Origin: Burhinus oedicnemus
Taxonomy: Eukaryota; Chordata; Aves; Charadriiformes; Burhinidae
DNA: 64,000 nt
Assembly (NCBI GenBank): GCA_008921705.1
Contig: VFFE01007633.1
Location: 959,178-1,023,177 of the forward strand
Reading direction: 5' to 3'
How positions within the stretch are numbered: position 1 is the stretch's first letter; each line of letters starts with the position of its first letter. Both the position numbers and the translations under genes were made by a program. This document shows positions 25,408-35,460 of this stretch, in pieces. The notes under the pieces were generated by a model. It saw only the letters and a list, made by a program, of their open reading frames with translations. It was not told where the DNA came from and did no database searches.

Positions 25408-26219
25408 ATCACAGAATCACAGAATCACAGGGGTTGGAAGGGACCTCTGGAGATCATCTAGTCCAACCCCCCTGCCAGAGCAGGGTCACCTACAGCAGGT
25501 TGCACAGGACGGCGTCCAGGCAGGTTTGGAATGTCTCCAGAGTCAGAGACTCCACCACCTCTCTGGACAGCCTGTTCCAGTGCTCTGCCACCCTCAAAGG
25601 AAAGAAGTTCCTCCTCATGTTCAGATGGAACTTCCTATGGTCAAGTTTGTGCTCATTACCTCTTGTCCTATCACTGGGCACCACTGAAAAAACACTGGTC
25701 CCATCCTCCCGGCACCCTCCCTTTAAGTATTTATAGGCATTGATGAGATCCCATGTGAGCCTTCTCTTCTCCAGACTAAAAGGACCCAAGTCCCTCAGCC
25801 TTTCCTCATAAGAAAGATGTTCCAGACCCCTAATCATCTTTGTAGTCCTTTGCTGTACCCTCTCCAGCAGTTCCCTGTCCTTCTTGAACAGGGGAGCCCA
25901 GAACTGGACACAGGACTCCAGGTGCGGCCTCCCCAGGGCAGAGTAGAGGGGGAGGATAACCTCCTGTGACCTGCTTGCCACACTCCTCTTGATGCACCCC
26001 AGCATGCCATTGGCCTTCTTGGCCACAAGGGCACATTGCTGGCTCATGGTCATCCTGTTGTCCACCAGGTCTCCCAGGTCCCTTTCCACTGAGCTGCTTT
26101 CCAGCAGGTCAACCCCTAACCTGTACTGGTGCATGGGGTTATTCCTCCCCAAGTGCCGAGTCCCTAATCTAGCACCCCTGCCTTCATCGGTGGGGTTGTG
26201 ACAATCCCTGCGCACCAAG
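25408..26219 (-). mobile_element. CR1-d: 5'-truncated CR1 LINE, RT C-terminus still open
   Basis: The plus strand begins with reversed octamers (ATCACAGA repeated) and the GGTTGGAAGGGACCTCTGGAGATCATC block of the CR1 3' UTR. On the minus strand a 242-codon frame, 26218 to 25490, runs without a stop through the C-terminal part of ORF2. It holds the conserved peptides [39 protein letters not shown] and [20 protein letters not shown], and ends just before the 3' UTR. The 5' truncation lies in the RT thumb, so the polymerase active site and endonuclease are absent. The open frame suggests this is the youngest CR1 copy in the window. It is not mobile by itself. Confidence 0.95.
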
Positions 26220-26525
26220 AAAAGTATCTTTCACTTTATCTGATTCTCTAAGTCACTATTCTGAATGGATCTTTGATTTAAGTTTTGCTAATCATGGTTC
26301 TCAATGTTCCTCTTCTTTAATTAGTTGACTACGGAAATTGCTGTTTGTCACATTCTTATGAAAGAAGAGAAGAATATATGATAAAATGGGCATAATAACC
26401 TCTATACAACATGTGGTTTGCACAGTAATGATTGACAACCTTATTTATATATGTGTTCTATATACCATGTAATTTTATTTTTATTTTAGGTAAAACAGTA
26501 TCTACTGTTTTTCCAAATCACATAC
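26220..26525. other. Spacer between CR1-d and LTR-B
   Basis: About 300 bp of AT-rich DNA with no recognised feature. Its last five bases, CATAC, are the left target-site copy of LTR-B. Confidence 0.5.
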
Positions 26526-27039
26526 TGTCATGGTTTAACCCTAGCCTGCAACTAGGACCATGCAGCTGTTCACTCACTCTCCCCCACCACCCCCAGTAGG
26601 ACAGGGAGAAGAGGGAGAAAAAGGGGAAAAAACCCCAAAACTCGTGGGTCAAGATAAAGACAGTTTAATACAACTGTAATGGAAGAGAAAATAATATTGG
26701 CAAAAGAATATACAAAAGGAGTGATGCAACACAATTGTTCGCCACCCAATGATCCGATTGCCCAGCCCACCCCAAGCAGTGATTGCAGATTCCTGTCCCC
26801 CGACCAGCCCCCATTTATATACTGAGCATGATGCCTATGGTATTGAATATTCCTTTGGCCAGCCTGTCCTGTCTATGCTCCCCCTCAGCTTCTATGGGAA
26901 GCTGAAAAAGTCCTTGACTTAATATAAGCATTACTTAGCAACAACTAAAAGAATATGTTATCAACGTTATTCTAACTAAATCCAAAGCACAGCAGCTACT
27001 AGGAAGAAAATTAACTCTATCCCAGCTGAAACCAGGATA
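26526..27039 (-). mobile_element. LTR-B: solo LTR, minus strand, 514 bp
   Basis: The plus strand starts TGTCATGGTTTAACCCTAGC, the reverse of a common avian ERV LTR end, and finishes CCAGCTGAAACCAGGATA, so the terminal CA (TG on the element's own strand) has become TA. The flanks are CATAC (26521-26525) and TATAC (27040-27044): a 5-bp duplication with one mismatch. On the minus strand there are a TATA box (TATAAA at 26819-26814) and a poly(A) signal ATTAAA (26669-26664). No internal retroviral sequence is adjacent. It is shorter than LTR-A and LTR-C and more diverged but shares their promoter block and U5 end. Confidence 0.9.
26814..26819 (-). promoter_or_regulatory. TATA box of LTR-B
   Basis: Reverse complement TATAAA, preceded on the minus strand by ATGCTCAGTA and by a GGAATATTCAATACC block, the same order as in the other LTRs. 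It could serve as an ectopic promoter pointing leftward, but no transcript is implied. Confidence 0.65.
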
Positions 27040-27044
27040 TATAC

Positions 27045-27489
27045 CTTTTGCAATCTATTTTTATCTTCTATATTTAATTTGGAATAATAATTTTAAAAGA
27101 TGTCTACCCTAAGCTCTAAGCTTCCTGACACATCATTGGTAACAATACCACAGACACAATACCATGGAAGTTTGGCAGCATAAAAGTAATCTAATCTAAT
27201 AAATACATTGTCTCAGTTATTGGGTTTTCTTGCATTGTAAGAGCTGTTCTAGAAAATTCTGTTATATCTGCTATGCCAATATACCTTTAGCAACAAGATC
27301 TGCCTTCTCCTAAGTCTAGGAGTAAACCCGTAGTGATAACATCGAAATAAATTCTGGTTGAGAATGAAGGTGACTGCATTGTTACTCCAGCTTTTATTGG
27401 TACAAGTATGTGGGCAATATTTTTCAAGCCCATCTGTCAAAACCAACCAACTCTCCCCACCTCCTTCCCATAGCCACTTCAGACCACCT
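27045..27489. other. Spacer between LTR-B and the old repeat
   Basis: About 440 bp with no recognised gene. An open frame beginning with ATG at 27364 has a signal-peptide-like start (MKVTALLLQLLLVQVCG) but runs into the repeat that follows. Confidence 0.45.
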
Positions 27490-27720
27490 GTGCTGGATCA
27501 GACCACCCATGCACTACTTCAGTATTCTGGCTCAGATAGCGGCCAACAGATATCTAAGGAGAAGTGTAGGCATGGAGCAAGCATTCAGGGATAAAATTTC
27601 CTTCATACTCTTTTAGCTTCCAACAACTGCTCAGGGACTTCCTAAGTCATGGGTAGTTTCTGTGTATTTAGCAGTCACCAGGGTTTTTTGTCATGAGTTT
27701 GTTGAGAATTTTAGACCCCC
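27490..27720 (+). mobile_element. Old amniote-type interspersed repeat, diverged
   Basis: The order of short blocks GGATCAGACC, CAGTATTCTG, CTCAGATAGCGGCCAACAGA, AAGGAGAAGTGTAGGC, GCAAGC, CTCAGGGACTTCCTAAG and TCATGAGTTTGTTGA follows a repeat that is common in bird, turtle and crocodile genomes (consensus-like GGATCAGACCA...CCCAGTATCCTG...CAGTGGCCAA...). I recognise the pattern but am not certain of the database family name. Divergence is high, so the insertion is old. Edges are approximate. It explains the end of the open frame that starts at 27364. Confidence 0.65.
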
Positions 27721-30700
27721 TGCCAGTACACATAAAGTTCCATGGACAAAGTCTGGTTTCTTATATAGATTAAGCCTTGCTTAGATATTAGAAAAACAGT
27801 GAGAAGAGCATTTTTGTCAAATTTTAAATATTTTGAGTATGGACTGCAAGTTTCCTCTGGTCACCATGTGATAGTCTATTAGTGTGGAATTAATGACCAC
27901 ACTAAAGGTAGCCTGCATCGGGAGGTTTGCGCAAAGTAATAGTTCTTACATGAATTACAATTTGCTAGCAATTGTGTGCTAACTCCCTCTGTGAATACTG
28001 CTAGTAAGGCAATAGCACACCTGAAACCTGTATTAATAAAGCAAGAGAAGTAGGCATCTTCAAAGACTGATTGAGAGCCAGTGGATTAGGCAGCACGCAA
28101 AGGTAGAGGCCCTGAACTGCTTTCTACCTCTCTCCGAGACATGGAATCAGCTAAGCCTCTTGATTTCAGAGCTATGTGAGCTTGGTGACTAAACTAGGTA
28201 GCATAGGCATCTCATTAGTGTTCTTAAAATGCTCTGGGCAAAGTTGTTTTCTTCTCTTTCAAAGTCTAAAAATTAAGTATGCTATCCTACATTTACTGTA
28301 TACTAACAGCATCCTCAAAGACAGCCAGTATGACGTACATTCACACACTACCTGGAATTAACAACCCCATACCAACAAGTCCTTAGTAAATCCTTATCTA
28401 CACAATTAAAAGCTGTTATTTAATTTACCAGAAATGAGACTGAATTATCCTCCCATTTAGAAGAAAACTATTGAGATGGTGAACTGCTGCTAACACTATG
28501 GATTTTCTGCTGGCCAAGTTACAGTACTGTCACTCCAGAGATGTCAGTTAAGCACTGTTCATAGACAACCCACTTATTTATGAACCCTTTTTATTGTAAA
28601 AAAGTTCTTCTAAGTAAAAATAATCTGAAAAAGCATTGGTAAGAATGGAACCTTTTAAATAGAAATATTAAAGGAAAAAAAACAAATGTGTAAATTCACC
28701 TATACCAGAAGTTTAAATTAGAGTTTTGTTAGACTCTAAGGAGAGGTGACAAGTGAATGGAGACAAAAAATAGGAAATACAGTGTCCAAATAAATTATTA
28801 CAGGTAGTCCAAGCAATTCAAGAAAGCAACAGAAATGCTTATAAAAGAAATAAGCAACTGAGTCTTCTTTTGGATGTTTTTCTTTTGTTGTGCACTGAAA
28901 CAATGTCATAGCAGACTGAAAGACCATTGAACCTGTCTAACCATACCTTCTCCCCCTTCCTCATTAACTGTATTTAAGCTGAGCTGTAAAATGGAATGAG
29001 TTTATTGTTACTTGTGGAAATTACTTGTGTTGATTGACTAGGCATTTTATATTTTATTTCATAGTTAAAAGAAATTAAAAGCATTCACGTATTTTCATTA
29101 AAAGTGTATTTTTGATCTTATGCCCTAAATTCCTTCAGATTTTATATATTCAGGTAATTTATGCATCACTAAGGAGTTACCATAGTCTGGTCTGTCAAGG
29201 TTTGTGTGTGAAGAATTTTGTTTTCAGATTGAAGCCATTACCCTTTCAGAATTGCTGTGGACCTTCCTCTCACTGTGTTTGCTATATATGTAGACCAACT
29301 CCCCATCTTAAATTGAAAGAAATTGATGGCAAATGTTTCTGGATATTTCCTGACAGCTAATAAGGTTCTTAAAAGTAATTTTTCATATCCACATTTCATA
29401 AGGCATTAGTCTATGTTATATTTTTTGTTACATGTATGCATTCCTTTAATTTTAAAAACTAAGCCTTTGTTGCAGCAAGAAATAAGTACTATAAAGCCAT
29501 AATATCTAGAACTAGCTTCCAGAAATTATTGTATATAGACATGGTTAGAAAGAAGAAGTGACATACACATATTTTTACAGTAACTGGGTAATTTTAACCA
29601 CAATAATTTCTTAACATAATAGCATGGAGCTGTTAGCTCCTAGAATGCATCCTTTCAGTTCACACAAACATGGAACACTTTTATTTTAGTTTAATAGAAA
29701 ATACGATATTTATCTTTACAGGACTGTGAAGTCACCTATTTGCTTTCAAAAAATAAATATGAGTGAGCATACATGCAATTAAGGCATTCACAATCTCTTA
29801 TCAATATATCGACTTGGACAAACTCTCTCTGGCTGAGTAATTTAGTTTTGATACCAATTTAATATTTTGGCCACTGCTGAGATTCCAACAAGGGTGTTAA
29901 TTAGTGCCAATTGTGAAGCTGTTTTCTGTGCTACAGCCATCTGTCTTACAGAGACTGAATCATTTAATTATTTTAAGGTGTAATTATAGATGTCTCCAAT
30001 CATTTAAAACCAACCATTCATTATTTTAAAAAACACAATGCTGCAGTCAGATACTAAAGAGAGCTTTTTTCTAGACAATATGGTTTAAATGAGAGTAGGA
30101 GTGAAGTAGAGCCACTACACTAAGAACCTTATAGTAAAAGTCAGAGATGAGCAAAACCAAATTTGCCTAAGAGTACACATAAAATGCAAATTTGCAGAAA
30201 ACCCAAACTGAAGAGTACTTTTTGTTTATAATTTTAAGATTTCCTGAGAGAATGTTGAAAGTTAATTTTTTTATATGGAACTTATGTACAATTATTTTGA
30301 ATGTTTACAGTATTTTTATGTAGCAGTGAAAGAGTATATAATTATAAGACACTAATGACATGCCATGATACTAACACCGGACCATACCTGAAAAAAAAAG
30401 ATTAAAACTTTAAATGCATAACTCAGTCCTGGCACTGGATACGTAGCATCAAATGCATTTATCTTTACTTGGTTTTTGTCTTTTACTCTCAGTCTTTCAC
30501 TCTCAGCCCTCAACACTGACCGGCTTTGCTGCGGTGGAGTGAAACCTCCCCTTGAAGTCCCCCGCAACAGTGAACTCCCCAAAGTGGCTTGATCCTTCCA
30601 GACAGAGAAGTTATATCAGGCACATGTTGCACATCCTTTAAATGGGTGACATTTACACTACAAACACCAGCATTTGGCATTTTTATCTTATATTAATGAA

Positions 30701-30912
30701 AAATGTCAATGAAACAAGATAATAAGCTCCCAAGGTTTTACTTTTCTTTTTACACAATATAGCCAATGTCAGTATGTAATGGACACATACTATATATTGC
30801 TGCATGAAACACTGTTTCAGAGATGTGATGAACAACTACTGAAGCGTTTTCCATGCATTAATTTGTGATTTGCAAATAAAAAAATTAGGAAATCATTACA
30901 TTACTTGGAAAT
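27721..30912. other. Single-copy DNA with a conserved-element-like block
   Basis: No exon or repeat is recognised. The part 29790-30060 carries closely spaced homeodomain-type words (TTAATTAGTGCCAATTG, TTTAATTA, GTAATTATAG, CAATCATTTA) with few homopolymers, which is how vertebrate conserved non-coding enhancers often look. A 9-bp inverted repeat (TTAGTGTGG / CCACACTAA) lies at 27879-27905. Confidence 0.45.
27879..27905. repeat. 9-bp perfect inverted repeat, 9-nt loop
   Basis: TTAGTGTGG (27879-27887) and CCACACTAA (27897-27905) are exact reverse complements around AATTAATGA. It is a weak hairpin and may be chance. Confidence 0.8.
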
Positions 30913-32188
30913 CCTCCTTGAAGCTATGCTAAGGCATGTGGAGGACAAGGAGGTGATTCGAGACTGGCAGCGTGGCTTCACCAAGGGCAAGTCCTCCCTG
31001 ACCAACCTAGTGGCCTTCTGTGATGGAGTGACTGCATCAGTGGACAAGGGATGAGCTACAGACATTGTCTATGTAGACTTCTGTAAGGCCTTTGACACAG
31101 CCCCGCACAACATCGTTCTCTCTAAACTGGAGAGATAAGGATTTGATGGGTAGACTGTTCAGTGAATTGGTCGGATGGTCTCACCCAGAGGGTAGTCAAC
31201 GGCTCAATATCCAGATGGACATCGGTGATAAATGGTGTCCCTCAGGGGTCCATGTTGGGACTAGTACTGTTCAATATCTTCATCAATGACATAGACAGTG
31301 GGATCGAGTGCATCCTCAGCAAGTTTGTGGATGACACCAAGCTGAGTGGTGTGGTTGACACACCTGAGGGATGGAATGCCATCCAGAGGGACCTGGACAG
31401 GCTTGAGAATTAGGCCCATGTGAACCTCATGAAGTTCAACAAGGCCAAGTGCAGGGTCCTGCATCTGGGTCAGGGAACCCCTGGTATCAATACAGGCTGG
31501 GGGATGAAGGCATTGAGAGCAGCCCTGCTGAGAAGGACTTGAGGGTACTGGTGGATGAAAAGCTGGAAATGAGCTGACAATGCGCACTTGCAGCCCAGAA
31601 AGCCAACCGTATCCTGGGCTGCATCAAAAGAAGCGTGGCCAGCAGGTCAGGGGAGTTGATTCTGACCCTCCACTCTGCTCTGGTGAGACCCAACCTGGCA
31701 TATTGCATCCAGCTCTGGAGCCCTCAGCAAAGGAAAGACATGGACCTGTTGGAGCAGGTCCAGAGGAGAGCCACAAAAATGGTCAGAGGGCTGGTGCACC
31801 TCTCGTATGAAGACAGGCTGAGAGAGCTGGGGTCGTTCAGCCTCGAGAAGAGAAGGCTCCGGGGAGACCTCATTGCGTCCTTTCAGTACTTTTTAGCAGG
31901 GCCTGTTGGGTTAGGACAAGGGGTAATGGTTTTAAACTGAAAGAGGGAAGATTTAGACCAGATATAAGGAAGAAATGTTTTACAATAAGGGTGGTGAAAC
32001 ACTGGCACAGGTTGCCCAGAGAGGTGGTAGATGCCCCATCCCTGGAAACATTCCGCGTCAGGTTGGACGGGGCTCTGAGCAACCTGATCTAGTTGAAGAT
32101 GTTCAACCCCCCTGCTCATTGCAGGAGGGTTGGACTAGATGACCTTTAAAGGTCCCTTCCAACCCAAACTATTCTATGATTCTATGAT
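30913..32188 (+). mobile_element. CR1-e: 5'-truncated CR1 LINE with RT core and intact tail
   Basis: The copy starts in ORF2 just upstream of the RT palm ([20 protein letters not shown], then [16 protein letters not shown]) and runs to the tail octamers at 32171-32187. The RT motifs are readable: YVDFCKAFDTAPHN near 31070-31110, GVPQGSMLG near 31237-31263, and FVDDT at 31324-31338, keeping both catalytic aspartates. At least three stops (31053 region, 31136 region, 31412) and frameshifts break the frame, so no functional protein is made. The 3' UTR and the AGGTTGGACTAGATGACCTTT-like block before the octamers are well kept. It is about 1.28 kb long, similar in extent to CR1-b but less damaged at the active site. 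Confidence 0.95.
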
Positions 32189-34724
32189 AAATTCTAGAGA
32201 CTGAAGGAAAAAATGGTATAGCTAATTCTAGACGAACAAAATAAGATTTGATGTACCAAATTCTCTCTCCCCTTTTATCTGAAGAGAGGTGACACCAAAG
32301 GGACTCCCCTTAGCCTTTTAAAATTAATTGAAAAGTAACATGTATTACAAAAAGAGCTTTTATCTCCTGTTAAAGTAATAAAAAACATCTGTGGCTGAGT
32401 TTTAAGAAATTCAAAGTCAATTACAAATGATGCTATGGGACATTCTCTAAAGCAATAGAAATTCCCTTAAAATAAAAAACAGAGTTTAAAATTTTAAACA
32501 ATAAATAATTTCATTCAGCCAACATAATAATTAGCCTATTTCTATGTAAATCAATTCATAATTATTAATATCTCTTCACTCCTGAGTACAATTTTGCCGA
32601 AAATATTTTTTCCAAAACACTGCAGAGGGGGGGAAAAAGAGATATTAATAAGTACCTCTCTTAACCTCTTTTGTTAATTTAGATAAATCAGGGGAAATTA
32701 AAATCTGTGATGAAATATGAAATTCCAAAACAAAAATTCTGACAAAGGAAGAAAGCAGTTTTGATACTGAATTTAATGGACTAAAACTAAGCATAGACTA
32801 ATATAATCTCCTTTTCTTTGGGGTCAGAAAATGGCTCATATAGACATGACCCTTCTAATATTATGCATTGGTAGGGTTACTTGGATAATTTTGTGAAAAC
32901 CAATATTTAAGCATTTTTGTGTTTTGCCCTGTTCTAATCATTGAATAATGTCCTGGCCTGTAATGTTATTCCCTGGACTTCATGCCCAAGTTATCCTATT
33001 GAAGGCAATGGGCTATTTTATAATGTAAATATTAACCCCTATGTCACCATATAAATTTACATTTTCTTATTTGCATAGCACAAGTCTCTCTGCTTAGCCT
33101 GAAGCATATACAGGGTTTTATAGCTTGCTGCATCTCACAGCTGTCTACAATATTTCAGATTTTCTAGAATATGAATATATAATAGATATTCGACACATTT
33201 TCACTTGCCTTCATTGATTAGCATCTTTATACCTTGCCTTACATAGCTCCTAGTCCCACAGAGCAAGTAAATACTTCCCATGGGGTGTTTTCCCTGTTTG
33301 ATTGAAATAGAGGATGGTATACATCCAATTAAAGGCTGTTGTACACAATGTAAATTATCTAAACTCCCTCAAAGGCAATGGATAGAAAGAAGCACTTTCA
33401 CAAAAGAATTCCTCTTAAATTGAGGCAAACATCTGAAATAGGTTGGATGAATTGTACCTTTTTCTATTTACTGAATCTAAAGTGATTCTAGGATCATGTA
33501 GACAGCCGTACTGCACATGTCTACAGTTACAGACCTTAATTCTGACTGGGGGATTGACAGGTCAATAAAAAAGGTGTGTGTTATCCAGGATGAAAAACTA
33601 GAACCAGGAACCTGTATCTCAGGAAGGTCACTCCAGAGTGAATGGGCAGAGTTCAACAGACCTGAGTTGGGATCCAATAGTTTATGGAGCAATATAAGGC
33701 AGCAGACACAGCTGCCTGGAGATAGTAATGTGTAAATGCTATGCGCAGAGTTGAATCCTTCTGTCTCCAGACACTGTGCTTAGGGCAGCAAGTTGCTGCG
33801 TCCATCTTTTGGCATTTCTAGGCCTGAGAAACCTCCTGAGGTCACCTGTGACTTCTCTATAAAGATCTAGGTATGCTCCAGGCTGGCAAATGGAGAAGAC
33901 AGGAGACTCATTCTTTTAGGTCCCATACCTTTATACCAAAATCTGGGTTATCAATCTCTAAATATTTTGGACTGCAGAACTTTGTCAGTCATTAAATATT
34001 TTGCAGAGTACCATGAAACCTTTTATCATCTTTTAAATTGAGAACTGCATGAGGATTATACAGTTTTATAGATCATGAAGGATCCTGCACAGATGATGAC
34101 CCATCTAGTTTGGTTCCATGATTTGCACAGTGATAAAAACGCAGACTACAATGGCTCAGCTTGCTCTTCATTGCACAGATATTCATATTTCTCTTAAGAA
34201 AGGTAGTCCTAGGCACCAGGCTTTGGACTACTCTGGGGTTGGGGGCATCTGTAACTCTTCTTATTGAAACTCTACAACCATACAGGCAAGAACTCAAAAA
34301 ATAAGAAAATAACCACCCGCCCCAAAAAAACCCCAACTCAAACCAACAAAAAAACTTCAAACAAAACAAAACAAAAAGGACAGGAGGAGAAATTACAGAG
34401 GAGCTCACAGGAGCTTTACAGTTAGGGCAGTTGCACAGAAGCGGCAAAAATCATATTCTAGTCCATTAGTCCATACTACTACATTTTTGTATCTTATCAA
34501 ATTGATCTTTAATGCAGGTATGTAAGCTTCCCATTCCCCAGCAAGTACTCAAAGGACTAGGCCACAGTCATTTTCGGTTTCTGTATTTTGAGTTCTAAAC
34601 CAGTAAACCCTGGACTCCCTTATACACTATTATAAAACTTCAAAAATGGAATGTGGTGAGGAAGAGGAAATAAGAGGTATCTGAGGTAGTTCTGAACAAG
34701 CTGGCTGACACATACCAGAAGCAA
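32189..34724. other. Single-copy DNA, A-rich low-complexity stretch at the end
   Basis: No exon or known transposable element is recognised. The stretch 34305-34378 is A/C-rich low-complexity DNA with (CAAAA)n near 34360-34377; the open minus-strand frame over it (34447-34073) has no recognisable domain and is taken as chance. Confidence 0.5.
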
Positions 34725-35068
34725 AATAGTGTGCTGGTTTGAGGTAAAACAGGACTAATTTTGTTCAGTTACTTTTTAGCTAGGCCTCTTCTAAACTGCT
34801 GAAATTAACAGCATGTTGTGCAGAAAACTGTTCGCTCTCAGAGTGATAAGACCCATGTTTATAGTTGATGTCAAGGAAGGGCGTGCAGAGAGGCTCTTGC
34901 TTATACGTATTGCTACAACAACCAAGGGCAGCCAACTTTGTTACTTGCCCAATTGGAGGGTTGGAAGCGGAAAAGCGTAGAGGGGTCACACCTGTGGGGA
35001 GGAGCAGACAGGACAGGTGACCCAAAACTGACCAACAGGGTATTCCATCCCATCTGCCTCATGCTCAG

Positions 35069-35076
35069 TATAAAAG
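35069..35076 (+). promoter_or_regulatory. TATA box of LTR-D
   Basis: TATAAAAG follows CATGCTCAG and is followed by CTGAGGG, in the same order as the promoter of the other LTRs. It is the best-preserved TATA box among the four LTRs. Confidence 0.7.
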
Positions 35077-35422
35077 CTGAGGGATCAAAGGGTCAACCCT
35101 CTTTCTTCAATGGCCGGTGTCCGAGGAGGACTCTGTCTATTCGTCTGCCTTTGATCCTGATCCAGAATCCAGATCTGGAATCCAGTTCCCATCCATCACG
35201 GAGTCCAGTCTGGGACTTCCCCAGTGCCTGCTGGTGACGTGATTGTCATCCTGGGAGCTTGATACAGTTTTGTAGATATTTCATTATTTTTATTATTATT
35301 ATTTTATTATTAATATTTCATTAAAGTAGTTTAGTTCCTTCTAAACTCTTAAATCTCTTTTTCTCTCTCTTTCTTTTCTCCCTTCGGGAGCGGAGCAAGA
35401 GAGAGCGAGCATCTGTCTTCCT

Positions 35423-35441
35423 CCAGATTGGGCCAATCTGG
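35423..35441. repeat. 9-bp palindrome near the 3' end of LTR-D
   Basis: CCAGATTGG and CCAATCTGG are exact reverse complements around a single G. Each arm contains an ATTGG/CCAAT word. The position close to the U5 terminus suggests a structured end in the RNA or a doubled CCAAT-type site. Confidence 0.85.
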
Positions 35442-35460
35442 CCCAAACCATGACAAACAG

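Larger units (their letters stand above)
34730..35455 (+). mobile_element. LTR-D: solo LTR of a second avian ERV family, 726 bp
   Basis: It begins TGTGCTGGTTTGAGG and ends GGCCCAAACCATGACA, with TG...CA ends. The flanks AATAG (34725-34729) and AACAG (35456-35460) form a 5-bp target-site duplication with one mismatch. Inside are a good TATA box (TATAAAAG, 35069-35076), a T/TTA-rich tract (about 35286-35318), a poly(A) signal ATTAAA (35320-35325), a pyrimidine-rich U5 (about 35355-35385) and a 9-bp palindrome 14 bp from the 3' end. No internal retroviral genes flank it, so it is a solo LTR. It shares a promoter-proximal block with LTR-A, -B and -C but differs elsewhere and is longer, so it is a separate subfamily. 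Confidence 0.9.

Noticed and set aside
23687..27039. LTR-A and LTR-B as the two ends of one provirus
   Set aside because: They are in opposite orientation, each has its own target duplication, and the DNA between is CR1-d and single-copy sequence with no gag or pol.
34073..34447. 124-codon minus-strand frame with a hydrophobic segment
   Set aside because: The hydrophobic part is the antisense of an A/C-rich low-complexity stretch, so it is a chance membrane-like run.
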